Under the pieces are notes generated by a model. It worked only from the letters and a program-made list of their open reading frames with translations. It was not told where the DNA came from and did not search any database. A stretch of 64,000 nt of DNA from positions 45,366-109,365 of the forward strand of contig CAKZXA010000051.1 of NCBI GenBank assembly GCA_937922045.1. The letters run 5' to 3'. The translations under genes and the position numbers were made by a program. Shown here piece after piece: positions 1 to 9,588 of the stretch; positions within the stretch are counted from its first letter, which is position 1, and each line of letters opens with the position of its first letter. Source of the DNA: an uncultured Acidimicrobiales bacterium (GTDB lineage Bacteria > Actinomycetota > Acidimicrobiia > Acidimicrobiales > SZUA-35).

Positions 1-614
<614 letters not shown>

Positions 615-646
615 CCAACAATCTCATAGTTACTGTCGGAGGCCCA

Positions 647-2158
647 ATGGCCACACCAAAAATCGTCGGAATAGAAACCGAATTCGGAATTATGGTTCGG
701 GGGACCGCCGAGTGGAACCCTGTGTCTGCGTCGTCCCTACTTATCAATGCCTATGTCGGGGCTGACGTCGGCTCACTCGACGAACGGTCCGCCCCGGTGG
801 CTTGGGACTTTATCGACGAGATGCCGGGTGCTGATGCTCGCGAAGGCATGGCTCCCGACTACGCGATGCCTCCCGAGGTAGAAACACACCTCGTGAACGC
901 TGTGCTCACGAACGGCGCCCGCTACTACGTCGATCACGCCCATCCTGAACTCTCAACCCCTGAATGCCGCGACGCTAGCTCCGTTGTTATCTACGACCGC
1001 GCCGCCGAGCTGATCCTCATCGAATCGATGCGAGCAGCTGGCAAGCTCCTGCCGGAAGGCCAGGAGATCATCATCTACAAGGACAACAGTGATCGCAAGG
1101 GCAACTCTTACGGCTGCCATGAGAATTACCTGCTCGATCGAAACCTTCCCTTTGGCCAAATCGTGCACGGCGCGACCACCCACTTTGTAACTCGTCAGAT
1201 ATTCACCGGCTCGGGCAAGGTCGGAAGCGAGCTACCTGGCATCGGGGTTGGTGAGATCACCTATCAGCTGACGCAACGGGCCGAACACTTCGAGGAAGAG
1301 GTCGGCCTCGAGACGACACTCAAGCGGCCGATCGTTAACACTCGTGACGAGCCCCATGCCGATAGTCAGAAGTATCGACGTCTGCACGTCATAGCGGGCG
1401 ACGCCAATATGTCGCAGGTTGCGACACTGCTGAAGGTTGGCACGTCGGCCATCATCTTCGCCATGCTTGAGGACGGGGCCTACGATCACCCGCTGATCAT
1501 CGATAGCCCGGTGCAAGCCATGCACGCGGTCAGCCACGACTTGACTCTACAGAAGCCTCTGACTTTGGAGGATGGGCGTACTGCGACGCCGATCGAGATT
1601 CAGTGGTCACTGCTCGAACAAGCCAGGGCCTGGGCTGATCGGCACGGTCTTGAGGCGGTGGGCGAGGACGCCGGCAAGCTTGTCATGGAGCGCTGGGAAC
1701 AGGCTCTCGAAGGCTTGGAGTCGGATCCTGATTCGATGGCTTCGACGATCGATTGGGTGGCTAAGCTTCGCCTGCTCCGGGGCTTTGTCGACCGCCATGA
1801 CTGCGATTGGAACGACCCGCGTCTGCGGGCCCTCGATCTTCAGTACCACGATTTGAGGCCCGAGAAATCGTTGGCTCGCCGAGCGGGTCTCGAAACGATA
1901 GTCTCCGATCATGAGGCTCAGCAGGCGGTCACAGAACCACCGCTCGACACGCGCGCCTACTTCCGAGGACGCTGTCTGGAGAAGTTTCCCGACAACGTCG
2001 TGGCCGCCAATTGGGACTCGATTGTGTTCGATGTCGGCGACGAGCCGTTGCGACGGGTACCCATGCTCGAACCGGCGAGAGGCACGGTCGACCATGTTGG
2101 CAGTATTCTGGATTCGAGTGAAACGGCAGCAGAACTTCTTGAAAAGTTAGGTGCCTAG
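647..2158 (+). CDS. dop: Dop, deamidase/depupylase of Pup
   Basis: 503-residue carboxylate-amine ligase-fold enzyme. Dop deamidates the C-terminal Gln of Pup to Glu and also removes Pup from substrates. The N-terminus GIETEFG carries the nucleotide/metal-binding Glu residues (E10, E12), and the DHAHPELSTPEC segment supplies the candidate catalytic Asp (D96). The stretch of about 40 residues after residue 40 (Asp/Glu/Met-rich, DEMPGADAREG) fits the Dop-loop that separates Dop from its paralogue PafA, which lacks it here. I chose ATG 647 because a GGAGG lies at 638-642 and the family starts at this point; the frame is open much further upstream but that would run through the mpa coding region. 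Pup in this window ends in Gln, so Dop is required for pupylation. Confidence 0.96.
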   Translation: MATPKIVGIETEFGIMVRGTAEWNPVSASSLLINAYVGADVGSLDERSAPVAWDFIDEMPGADAREGMAPDYAMPPEVETHLVNAVLTNGARYYVDHAHPELSTPECRDASSVVIYDRAAELILIESMRAAGKLLPEGQEIIIYKDNSDRKGNSYGCHENYLLDRNLPFGQIVHGATTHFVTRQIFTGSGKVGSELPGIGVGEITYQLTQRAEHFEEEVGLETTLKRPIVNTRDEPHADSQKYRRLHVIAGDANMSQVATLLKVGTSAIIFAMLEDGAYDHPLIIDSPVQAMHAVSHDLTLQKPLTLEDGRTATPIEIQWSLLEQARAWADRHGLEAVGEDAGKLVMERWEQALEGLESDPDSMASTIDWVAKLRLLRGFVDRHDCDWNDPRLRALDLQYHDLRPEKSLARRAGLETIVSDHEAQQAVTEPPLDTRAYFRGRCLEKFPDNVVAANWDSIVFDVGDEPLRRVPMLEPARGTVDHVGSILDSSETAAELLEKLGA

Positions 2159-2219
2159 GCCGACAGGCCCAAGCAGAACGCCGTGATTACGGTCCACGCC
2201 ACAACCAACGGGAGGCATC

Positions 2220-2411
2220 GTGGCTGAGCGAGAACAAAAGAAGAGGTCGGCACCCCGACCACAAGAGAAGATCGAAGAGTCCCAGGCGACCAATGAGTCG
2301 GGTGAGGCATTGAAGGCCGAACTCGATGATCTGCTCGACGAGATCGATGAGGTCCTCGAGACCAACGCCGAGGACTTCGTAAAAAGCTATATCCAGAAGG
2401 GTGGCCAGTAG
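2220..2411 (+). CDS. pup: Prokaryotic ubiquitin-like protein Pup
   Basis: 63-residue, very acidic, Lys-poor protein ending in Gly-Gly-Gln. Pup is attached by an isopeptide bond from its deamidated C-terminus to substrate lysines and is then captured by Mpa. The central part ([21 protein letters not shown]) fits the helix that pairs with the Mpa coiled coil. The terminal Gln (Q63) means that Dop must convert it to Glu before PafA can ligate it. The start is GTG 2220, with GGAGG at 2211-2215 as ribosome binding site. It lies between dop and prcB, as in mycobacteria. Confidence 0.97.
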   Translation: MAEREQKKRSAPRPQEKIEESQATNESGEALKAELDDLLDEIDEVLETNAEDFVKSYIQKGGQ

Positions 2412-2424
2412 CCAACTGTCCGCC

Positions 2425-2446
2425 AGCAGCGCCCTGTAGCGCTGTT
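2425..2446 (+). terminator. Hairpin between pup and prcB
   Basis: AGCAGCGC pairs with GCGCTGTT (eight pairs, one G-T wobble) around a CCTGTA loop, starting 13 bp after the pup stop. There is no T-run after it, so it may be a processing or attenuation element rather than a full terminator. This would let pup be made in excess over the core subunits. Confidence 0.3.
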
Positions 2447-2550
2447 CAGCCCGAACGACGAGGCTGGTACGAGGTTGTGGCACTAGCCGGGAGCGGCGCG
2501 CCATAAACCCGTTCTCAGCTCAGTCATCCACCGGTAGGATTGCTCCCGTT

Positions 2551-3369
2551 ATGACCCTTCCACACTTTGCTCCCTCCGATGATCCAGGGCCGAGCTTCGC
2601 CGCTCTCTTGCAGCGGCTTGAAGCAGACCGGCTCACCGGAAGATCGGCACCATCCTCCAACGGTGGCGACACCTCCAATCTGGAGATAACCCACGGAACC
2701 ACGGTCGTCGCCGCCAAGTACGCAGACGGCGTGATAATCGCTGGTGACCGTCGGGCTACGTCAGGCAACCTGATCAGTCACCGCAACATGCAGAAGGTGT
2801 TTCCTGCGGACCGCTGGTCCGGCGTGGCAATCGCTGGAGCCGCAGGCCCGGCACTGGAGATGGTAAAGATCTTCCAGCTCCAACTGGAACACTATGAGAA
2901 GGTCGAGGGTCGGCCTCTTTCGATCGAGGGCAAGGCCAACCAGCTATCGCAGATGGTTCGAAACCATCTGCCCGCTGCCATGCAGGGTTTGGTCGTCGTC
3001 CCCCTGTTCGCAGGATTCGATCGTCGGCGAGGTTACGGACGCCTCTATGCCTACGACGTCACCGGCGGGCGCTACGAAGAGGAAGATTACATTGCCTCAG
3101 GGTCGGGCTCGTTGTTCGCTCGAACCGTGATCAAGATGGCCCACCGCGACGAAGCTGATCGTGACACAGCGGTCAATCTCATGATCCGGGCTCTGTTCGC
3201 TGCCGCCGATGATGATTCGGCGACCGGCGGCCCTGACAGCATGCGGGGGATCTATCCAATCGTCGCCACCATCACCGAAGAGGGCTACGAAGAACTCCCT
3301 GAGCAGGAGATAGCGGAACGCTTCGAACGGGTTCTGGCCGAATTCACCACAAGGGAGAACGTCCAATGA
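2551..3369 (+). CDS. prcB: 20S proteasome beta subunit PrcB
   Basis: 272-residue N-terminal nucleophile hydrolase. A propeptide of 49 residues precedes the processing site HG/TTVVA, so Thr50 becomes the catalytic N-terminus of the mature subunit. The partner residues sit at the expected spacing: Asp66 (GDRR) corresponds to Asp17 and Lys82 (QK) to Lys33 of the mature chain. Fourteen beta subunits form the two inner rings of the 28-mer core that degrades pupylated proteins. The stop codon overlaps the prcA start (ATGA), so the two subunits are translationally coupled, which fits the need for equal amounts. Confidence 0.97.
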   Translation: MTLPHFAPSDDPGPSFAALLQRLEADRLTGRSAPSSNGGDTSNLEITHGTTVVAAKYADGVIIAGDRRATSGNLISHRNMQKVFPADRWSGVAIAGAAGPALEMVKIFQLQLEHYEKVEGRPLSIEGKANQLSQMVRNHLPAAMQGLVVVPLFAGFDRRRGYGRLYAYDVTGGRYEEEDYIASGSGSLFARTVIKMAHRDEADRDTAVNLMIRALFAAADDDSATGGPDSMRGIYPIVATITEEGYEELPEQEIAERFERVLAEFTTRENVQ

Positions 3370-4046
3370 ACATGCCGTTCTATGTAGCGCCCGAACAGCT
3401 GATGAAGGATCGGGCAGATTTCGCCCAGAAGGGCATCGCCCGAGGTCGCAGCATGGCGGCCGTCGAGTTTGCCGATGGCATCATGTTGTGCGCTGAGAAT
3501 CCATCGCGGAACCTGCGGAAGATCTCGGAGATCTACGACCGCATCGCATTCGCAGGGGTCGGTCGGTACAACGAGTACGACCAGCTCCGAATCGCCGGCA
3601 TTCGCCACGCTGACATGAAGGGCTTCACCTACTCTCGTGACGATGTAGACGCCCAAGCCTTGGCCAACCAGTACGCCCAGATGCTGGGAAGCATCTTCAC
3701 CCATGAAACCAAACCGCTCGAGGTAGAGATCCTCGTGGCCGCTGTTGGTTATGAGCGCGACGGCGACCGGATGTTTCACATCCGCTACGACGGATCGGTC
3801 TCCGACGAAGACGGATTCGCCGTTCTCGGTGGTGAAGCAGAAGCGATCCGCGGGCGCCTAGGTGAGGCCTACGCCGATTCGATGGATGCCTCAGCTGCGC
3901 TCAAGGCTGCGGTTGGCGCACTGGCCGGAACCGAACGCACGCTGGGCAGTGACGAGCTTGAGGTCGCTGTCTTGGACAGGGCCGACGGTGGGCGTTGTTT
4001 CCGCCGCCTGGAGAACGGTGACATCACCGAACTGCTCGGTTCCTGA
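3366..4046 (+). CDS. prcA: 20S proteasome alpha subunit PrcA
   Basis: 226-residue alpha-type subunit without a catalytic Thr. The N-terminus (YVAPEQLMKDRADFAQKGIA) matches the H0 helix region that gates the pore in actinobacterial alpha rings. Alpha rings cap the core and receive the QYL tails of Mpa. The start overlaps the prcB stop by four bases (ATGA) and a GGGAGA lies upstream inside prcB. The gene is followed after 67 bp by pafA. Confidence 0.96.
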   Translation: MNMPFYVAPEQLMKDRADFAQKGIARGRSMAAVEFADGIMLCAENPSRNLRKISEIYDRIAFAGVGRYNEYDQLRIAGIRHADMKGFTYSRDDVDAQALANQYAQMLGSIFTHETKPLEVEILVAAVGYERDGDRMFHIRYDGSVSDEDGFAVLGGEAEAIRGRLGEAYADSMDASAALKAAVGALAGTERTLGSDELEVAVLDRADGGRCFRRLENGDITELLGS

Positions 4047-4113
4047 CCATCGAGTAGGCTGACCTGATCCACCAATCGAGCCGCATGTCGGCTCGAAGAC
4101 CAGTTTGGACATC

Positions 4114-5475
4114 GTGCATTCCCGTCGTATCTATGGCATCGAAACCGAATACGGAGTCACATGTACGTTGCGGGGGCAACGACGGCTGAGTCCCGACGAA
4201 GTCGCCCGCTATCTCTTCCGACGTGTGGTCTCATGGGGCCGGTCTTCAAACGTCTTTCTGGTCAACGGCGCACGCCTGTATCTTGATGTCGGCTCCCATC
4301 CCGAATACGCAACCGCAGAGTGCGATTCGGTGCATGAGGTGGTCGTCCATGACAAGGCTGGCGAACGGATCCTTGAGCAGCTACTCGACTCGGCAGAGGA
4401 ACGCCTGCAAGACGAGGGCATTAGGGGTACGGTGCACCTCTTCAAGAACAACACCGACTCCGCCGGAAACTCCTATGGCTGTCACGAGAACTATTTAACG
4501 ACTCGAACCGATGACCTGAGCCACTACAACGAAGTGCTCATTCCATTCCTGGTCAGCCGCCAAATCTATGCTGGTGCTGGCAAGGTGCTTCAGACGGCTC
4601 GAGGCGCGATGTTCGCCGTCAGCCAGCGAGCTGAGCACATCTGGGAAGGTGTCTCGTCGGCCACCACGCGCTCGCGTCCAATCATCAATACCCGCGATGA
4701 ACCTCACGCTGACGCAGAGCATTTCCGGCGTCTCCACGTCATTGTTGGCGATTCGAATATGAGCGAGTACACCACCTTCCTGAAGGTTGGTGCGATGGCG
4801 GTACTCCTGCGCATGGTGGAAGACCCCGGCTGTGTCCTGCGGGATCTCACGCTCGAAAACTCAATCCGAGCCATTCGCGAGATCAGCCACGACCTGACCT
4901 TCGAACGCAAGGTTCGTTTGGCCAGCGGGAGGGAGATGTCGGCGTGGGAAATCCAGTCCGAGTACCTAACTCGAGCACTTAAGTACGACGAAACCCACGG
5001 CTTTCCCGACGATGAGCGCCAAGCGTTGAGGATGTGGGAGCACGTGATGACCGAGATCGAGCGCGATCCGTTCAGCCTCGACACCAAGCTCGATTGGGTG
5101 ATCAAGCACAACCTGATCGAGGCATACCGAGCCAAGCACGATCTGCCCCTCGGCGATGCCCGTGTTGCTCTGCTCGATCTTCAATACCACGAGATCCGGC
5201 GCTCAAAGAGCTTGTTCTACCGCATCCAAGATCGCGGCATGGCCGACCGGACGCTGACCGATGCTGAGATGTTTCAGGCCATTGATGAGGCTCCTCAGAC
5301 AACACGTGCCAAGCTCCGTGGCGACTTCATACGTAAGGCAAAAGAGAAGAAGCGTGACTACACCGTTGATTGGGTTCATCTAAAACTGAACGATCAAGCG
5401 CAGCGTACGGTTCTCTGCAAAGACCCGTTCAAATCTGAAGACGAGCGTGTGGCCAAGCTGATAGACAGCCTCTAG
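4114..5475 (+). CDS. pafA: PafA, Pup-protein ligase
   Basis: 453-residue carboxylate-amine ligase-fold enzyme that phosphorylates Pup's C-terminal Glu and joins it to substrate lysines. GIETEYG holds the first metal/ATP Glu residues (E10, E12), and [14 protein letters not shown] the candidate base Asp58. It is a clear paralogue of Dop in this window (matching GIETE(F/Y)[18 protein letters not shown] blocks) but lacks the extra Dop-loop. The start is uncertain: GTG 4114 gives [12 protein letters not shown] and fits family length, while TTG 4105 in the same frame would add three residues. Neither has a strong Shine-Dalgarno. Confidence 0.95.
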   Translation: MHSRRIYGIETEYGVTCTLRGQRRLSPDEVARYLFRRVVSWGRSSNVFLVNGARLYLDVGSHPEYATAECDSVHEVVVHDKAGERILEQLLDSAEERLQDEGIRGTVHLFKNNTDSAGNSYGCHENYLTTRTDDLSHYNEVLIPFLVSRQIYAGAGKVLQTARGAMFAVSQRAEHIWEGVSSATTRSRPIINTRDEPHADAEHFRRLHVIVGDSNMSEYTTFLKVGAMAVLLRMVEDPGCVLRDLTLENSIRAIREISHDLTFERKVRLASGREMSAWEIQSEYLTRALKYDETHGFPDDERQALRMWEHVMTEIERDPFSLDTKLDWVIKHNLIEAYRAKHDLPLGDARVALLDLQYHEIRRSKSLFYRIQDRGMADRTLTDAEMFQAIDEAPQTTRAKLRGDFIRKAKEKKRDYTVDWVHLKLNDQAQRTVLCKDPFKSEDERVAKLIDSL

Positions 5476-5493
5476 GCCCGGTAGCCTCGGAAG

Positions 5494-5512
5494 CGATTGG
5501 TTTCACCGATCG
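5494..5512 (+). terminator. Hairpin after pafA
   Basis: CGATTGGT pairs with ACCGATCG (one wobble) around a TTC loop, 18 bp after the pafA stop and 39 bp before pafB. No T-run follows. It may separate the enzyme genes from the pafBC regulators. Confidence 0.3.
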
Positions 5513-5551
5513 AACCTCCCTAAACAACCTTGGTACTCCGTCTCTCATGCC

Positions 5552-6535
5552 GTGTCTGTAAACAAGCTCGAACGCCTTCTCAACCTCACCGCTGTGCTGC
5601 TGAACACCAGCCGCCCCCTTAGCGCGGACGAGCTTCGACAGAAGGTTGAGGGATATCCGCCTCCCGGCGCTGCCTTTCACCGCGCTTTCGAGCGTGACAA
5701 AGACGATCTACGCGTTCTCGGGGTGCCGCTCAAGGTTGAACGTGTGCCGGCCACCGACCCGCCGGTGGATGGTTACCGGATCGATCCTGAAGAGTACTAC
5801 CTCCCCGATCCGGATTTGGAAGGCGATGAACTCGCGGCCTTGCATCTGGCTTCACTCACGGTGCGGCTGGATGGGTTGGATGATCAGGAAGCGTTGTGGA
5901 AGCTCGGTGGGTTGGGAGCCACCGACTCGCCGGGTCTGCAAGGCGATGAGGTCATCGGCGTTGGTCAGATGGTGGCCTCGATCCCGACCGATCCTGGACT
6001 GGTGCCGATTTTCCAAGCGATTAGTGAGGGAGCCAGCATCGTCTTTGTCTACGGCGGGACCGAGCGTGAGCTCGATCCGTGGCGTCTCGACTTTCACCGC
6101 GGCCGTTGGTACCTGACCGGCTACGACCGGCTTCGCGAGGATGAACGCAATTTCCGTCTCGATCGCATCGAGGGCGAGGTGCGCCGGAGTGGTCAGCCGA
6201 TCGTGCACCTCCCGAAGCCAGCGACCTCTGAGGAGCCCAGACGGCCATGGGAGGTCGGCGCCGACGAACCGACTGTTGCGTCTCTTCTCGTCGACGCTTC
6301 CCGAGTGGCTGGGGCGCGTCGCCAGCTCGGCGACCACGTCCAGATCGATGAGCGCCCAGACGGCTCGGCCGTCTTCACCGTGCCTGTGACCCGCTACGAC
6401 GCCTTCCGATACTTTGTGCTCGGATTCATGGAGTTCGCCGAACTCCTTGAACCAGCCGAATGGCGACAAGACATCATCACCTGGCTTGAGGCGATCGTGG
6501 TCCGTCACGAGGCGTCGACGGAGTCACCAGCATGA
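5552..6535 (+). CDS. pafB: PafB, WYL-domain transcriptional regulator
   Basis: 327 residues with an N-terminal winged-helix region (about residues 1-65, KLERLLNLTAVLLNTSRPLS) and a WYL domain (about 140-210, with DPWRLDFHRGRWYLTGYDR) followed by a WCX-type C-terminal region. PafB forms a complex with PafC that, in mycobacteria, activates the LexA/RecA-independent DNA damage response. It starts at GTG 5552 and overlaps pafC by ATGA. It is placed directly after pafA, as in other actinobacteria, although the regulators are not needed for proteasome function itself. Confidence 0.93.
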   Translation: MSVNKLERLLNLTAVLLNTSRPLSADELRQKVEGYPPPGAAFHRAFERDKDDLRVLGVPLKVERVPATDPPVDGYRIDPEEYYLPDPDLEGDELAALHLASLTVRLDGLDDQEALWKLGGLGATDSPGLQGDEVIGVGQMVASIPTDPGLVPIFQAISEGASIVFVYGGTERELDPWRLDFHRGRWYLTGYDRLREDERNFRLDRIEGEVRRSGQPIVHLPKPATSEEPRRPWEVGADEPTVASLLVDASRVAGARRQLGDHVQIDERPDGSAVFTVPVTRYDAFRYFVLGFMEFAELLEPAEWRQDIITWLEAIVVRHEASTESPA

Positions 6536-7488
6536 GCCGCACAACCGCTTCGGACCGCCTCCGCCGGGTGCTGGCCATCGTTCCCTATATTGTGGCCAAT
6601 CCAGGTCAGAAGGTCGCTGCGCTGGCCGACCGTTTCGGCGTTAGCGAGAAGTCACTGCTTGAAGACCTCAGCGTTGTCTTCATGGTTGGCTTGCCGCCCT
6701 ACTCACCCGACTCGCTGATCGACGTCGAGATCGATGACGAGAGCAGGGTGACGATTGGACTTGCCGATTACTTTTCACGACCGCTCAGGCTTACGCCGGC
6801 TCAAGGCCTAGGGCTGGTGGCGGCTTCGGATGCTTTGCTCTCGGTACCGGGAACCGATCCTGATGGGTCGCTCGCTCAGGCGCTGAGAAAGCTCGGAAAC
6901 GTTCTCGGTATGTCCGATGGGGATTCGGTCGACGTCTTCCTCGGCTCGGCCGAAACGTCAGTGCTGGAGCAACTGCGCTCAGCCGTCACCTCTGGACTCG
7001 AGATCGATTTGGAGTACTACTCCTACGGTCGCGACGCTACGTCTCGTCGTCGCGTGGCGCCGTGGCGTGTCTTCGCTGATAGTGGCTTCTGGTATCTGCA
7101 CGCCTGGTGCCACCTGGCCGACGGCGAGCGACTGTTCCGCGTCGACCGGATCGAAGCTGTGGCCGACACCGGGACGCCCTCCACTGTTCTCCCCGACCCG
7201 AGCGCGGCCGAGAAGGGTGTGTTCAATGCGAGTGACACCGATCCGAACGTTGTTCTTCGGCTGGCTTCCTCAGACCGATGGATTATCGAGGCCTTCCCTT
7301 GTGAGGTGGTTGCCGACGAGGGCGACACCTTCGATATCTCGTTAGTAATAAGTGCGGTCCCATGGCTTCAACGGTTGCTCGTGCGCCTCGGGTCCAAGGT
7401 TGAGGTGGTCGCCGAGGACGGCCTGCCACAGGCGAGTGACCTGGCGTATGAGGCCGCTTCGCGAATTCTGCAGCGATACCACCAATAG
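6532..7488 (+). CDS. pafC: PafC, WYL-domain transcriptional regulator
   Basis: 318 residues, paralogue and partner of PafB. It has an N-terminal HTH (RLRRVLAIVPYIVANPGQKV onward, about 8-50), a middle WYL domain (about 150-205, with VAPWRVFADSGFWYLHAWC) and a C-terminal WCX region. The start ATG lies in an ATGA overlap with the pafB stop, so equimolar production is likely. Known members act as the PafBC heterodimer on DNA-damage promoters. No second gene follows for 137 bp. Confidence 0.92.
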   Translation: MSRTTASDRLRRVLAIVPYIVANPGQKVAALADRFGVSEKSLLEDLSVVFMVGLPPYSPDSLIDVEIDDESRVTIGLADYFSRPLRLTPAQGLGLVAASDALLSVPGTDPDGSLAQALRKLGNVLGMSDGDSVDVFLGSAETSVLEQLRSAVTSGLEIDLEYYSYGRDATSRRRVAPWRVFADSGFWYLHAWCHLADGERLFRVDRIEAVADTGTPSTVLPDPSAAEKGVFNASDTDPNVVLRLASSDRWIIEAFPCEVVADEGDTFDISLVISAVPWLQRLLVRLGSKVEVVAEDGLPQASDLAYEAASRILQRYHQ

Positions 7489-7548
7489 CTGGTGATGGCT
7501 GAGCACGGTGGTTTCGCAGGTCAGGCAGGAATCAGATAGTGTTTCTAC

Positions 7549-7566
7549 TTCGGCCAAAAGGCCGAG
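7549..7566 (+). terminator. Hairpin after pafC
   Basis: TTCGGCC and GGCCGAG form a seven-pair stem (one wobble) with an AAAA loop, 60 bp after pafC and 59 bp before lepB. No clear T-run follows. It may end the pafBC transcript. Confidence 0.35.
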
Positions 7567-7625
7567 CCGACTCATCGGCGGGGTGAGTCAAATCTCTTAC
7601 GGCGGCGGGCTAGGCTAGGTTCAGC

Positions 7626-8627
7626 ATGACGCGACAACCTGAGTACGACCTCCAGTCGGGCACAAACGGAACTGGGCTAGGTGGACCAGACGTCGAGGAG
7701 TACGCTCTGTGGCCTTCTGGATCAGGCGTCGTCAGGTCAAGGGTTGGCGATACGTCCAGGGATGGTTCAGGACGTTGGGTTTCAGGCGATCGAGCTGCGG
7801 AGCTCCAACCTCGCCATGAGGAAACGACGACGCTTAGCCGCACGGTCAGTCGCTCCGAGATGCCGCTCGACGCTCCCGACATTGCCGGAGCCACCACCCT
7901 CGATCCGCACGTTACACCGGATCATTTTCCGGATTCGGGCTTCGCTCAGTCGGTGTCTGCCCTCGATGAGCCGGTATCGGTTGAGGAAAACCATGAGTTC
8001 TTCACCAACGATGTTCGACGCGGTCGCGTCGAGCGCGAGCTGTTTGACGACGACGATGATTTTGACGCAGTATCATCTCTCGACCGCGGCGCGGCGGCGA
8101 GGCGCAACGCCATCGAGTGGGTCGTGGTTCTCGTGGCTGCAGTTCTCTTAGCCCTTGTGCTCCGAGCGTTCCTGGTGCAGGCCTTCTGGATCCCATCGCC
8201 GTCGATGGAATCGACCTTGCTGGTCGACGACCGGGTCTTGGTAAACAAGCTCAGCTATCGGCTGAACGATATTGAACGAGGCGATGTCGTCGTGTTTCGT
8301 CGAACCGACGAGGAGATCGCCGCTACTCCATCGCTCCCAGCCGATGTGATCAAGCGGGTCATCGGTCTCCCGGGCGAGACGATTGAGCTCAAGGAGAACG
8401 CCGTCTACATCGATGGGCTTAAGCTGGTCGAGCCCTACCTCGACGACGACACCTACAACGCTGACTTCGAGCCTACGACCGTCCCTGAAGGTCACGTCTT
8501 TGTGCTCGGTGATAACCGAGCCCAGTCGCAGGATTCGCGTAGTGCGACTGGCCCGATCGAGGTCGATCGGATTGTTGGCCGAGCGTTCGTGCTGTTCTGG
8601 CCACCGGGCCGAACCTCGATGCTGTAA
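7626..8627 (+). CDS. lepB: Signal peptidase I with long acidic cytosolic N-terminus
   Basis: 333 residues. The catalytic part begins at a membrane helix (about 163-186), followed by the Ser box (IPSPSMEST, S193), the Lys box (IKRVIGLPGE, K243) and the box E motif GDNRAQSQDSR (295-305). Signal peptidase I removes leader peptides from Sec and Tat exported proteins on the outer face of the membrane. The first 160 residues are low in hydrophobics and end in an acidic run (FDDDDDFD, 140-147); actinobacterial LepB often has a cytosolic extension, but this one is long. An in-frame ATG at 7860 would shorten it by 78 residues. It is 15 bp from the convergent barstar gene end. Confidence 0.92.
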   Translation: MTRQPEYDLQSGTNGTGLGGPDVEEYALWPSGSGVVRSRVGDTSRDGSGRWVSGDRAAELQPRHEETTTLSRTVSRSEMPLDAPDIAGATTLDPHVTPDHFPDSGFAQSVSALDEPVSVEENHEFFTNDVRRGRVERELFDDDDDFDAVSSLDRGAAARRNAIEWVVVLVAAVLLALVLRAFLVQAFWIPSPSMESTLLVDDRVLVNKLSYRLNDIERGDVVVFRRTDEEIAATPSLPADVIKRVIGLPGETIELKENAVYIDGLKLVEPYLDDDTYNADFEPTTVPEGHVFVLGDNRAQSQDSRSATGPIEVDRIVGRAFVLFWPPGRTSML

Positions 8628-8642
8628 TCCAGCGTTTTGGCT

Positions 8643-9062
8643 CTACCGCACAGCGGACAGGCGAGGTACGAGTTCACCAGCGGTATTGACGAGCAGACAG
8701 CTTGAGGCACTAGGGGCTGCCCCGAACGCCTCCGACGCGATCTCGATGAAGGTCTCAAGCTCGTTTGGTGACGATGTGGCTAGCCCTTCGTCATGGTGAA
8801 GGACCCACAGCGATCGCGTTTCGTAAGCCCAGTCACCCAAGGCGTCGGCAAGAGCATCCCAGTTGTGGCCAAACCAATCGGCGAAGCCGAGGTCGGCCGC
8901 AATGGTGGTGAGAAGCTGTTCTTTGGTAGCGACAGCCACGAGGTCGGTCTGGACGACTCGAAAGCCAAGGCCTTCGGCTAGACGGCGTTCGGCGCCGTCG
9001 AAGTCCTCAATGGCCCATGCTCCCGGTGCGGCTCTTCTCAACAACAGTGTCAATAACGACAT
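8643..9062 (-). CDS. Barstar-family ribonuclease inhibitor
   Basis: 139 residues. The segment FADWFGHNWDALADALGDW (about 60-78) matches the barstar signature in which an acidic and aromatic helix plugs the active site of barnase-type RNases. The gene lies seven bases downstream of a minus-strand RNase Sa/barnase-type gene, so the natural reading is an immunity protein for that enzyme, made from the same transcript and kept in the cytosol (no signal peptide). The family is well known in Bacillus and Streptomyces. Partner specificity is inference from adjacency. Confidence 0.85.
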   Translation of the reverse strand: MSLLTLLLRRAAPGAWAIEDFDGAERRLAEGLGFRVVQTDLVAVATKEQLLTTIAADLGFADWFGHNWDALADALGDWAYETRSLWVLHHDEGLATSSPNELETFIEIASEAFGAAPSASSCLLVNTAGELVPRLSAVR

Positions 9063-9069
9063 AGCTCAC

Positions 9070-9561
9070 TCACCCGACGATCTCATGGAACGACTCGTAG
9101 TGATCGGCTGTGTAGTAAAGCTCTCCGTCGGCTCCGGCGACGATTCGTCGCGCCCCGCGGTCGTTCTCTCCTGGGGTAATCACCGTGTACTCCCGGTAGT
9201 GACCGCGTGACCGGTCAGGCAAGATGGCTTCCCGGTTCTGAAAGACGAGGTCGTCTCGATCGAAGGGGTAGGGGCCGTCCGAGTCGATCAGGTCGAGCGT
9301 GTCCCAGGCCTCGGGTGGTAGCTCCTCGACACGTGCGGTCGGCAGCTCAGAGAATCTTGTCTGGTCGTCTGAGATTTCGGACTCGGCAGCATCGGTCGAT
9401 CTCTCTTCAACAGAATCTTGTTGGACCACCTCAGTCGAAGCGCCGCCACCATCATCGGTGGTTGTATAGACGCCAAATGCCCCGGCAAGAACTGCCACCA
9501 GGCCAATCGCTAGCCGCTTGAGTAGGGCAGGTGTCATCGGTTGGGATACGTCGTCGCTCAC
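9070..9561 (-). CDS. Guanyl-specific ribonuclease, RNase Sa/barnase type, with N-terminal membrane or signal segment
   Basis: 163 residues. A hydrophobic segment (about 13-33) can act as signal peptide or membrane anchor, then an acidic linker (35-75), then the RNase fold (80-163). Catalytic residues of RNase Sa are all kept: Glu124 (YREYTV), Arg135 and Arg139 (RGARR) and His154 (DHYESF), plus the base-recognition FQNRE at 107-111. The disulfide cysteines of RNase Sa are absent. The enzyme would cleave RNA after guanine outside the cell. The next gene on the same strand encodes a barstar-like inhibitor. No clear signal-peptidase site is seen, so it may stay anchored. Confidence 0.88.
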   Translation of the reverse strand: MSDDVSQPMTPALLKRLAIGLVAVLAGAFGVYTTTDDGGGASTEVVQQDSVEERSTDAAESEISDDQTRFSELPTARVEELPPEAWDTLDLIDSDGPYPFDRDDLVFQNREAILPDRSRGHYREYTVITPGENDRGARRIVAGADGELYYTADHYESFHEIVG

Positions 9562-9588
9562 TCGTACCTTCTTAACTCGGAGAGGTTG

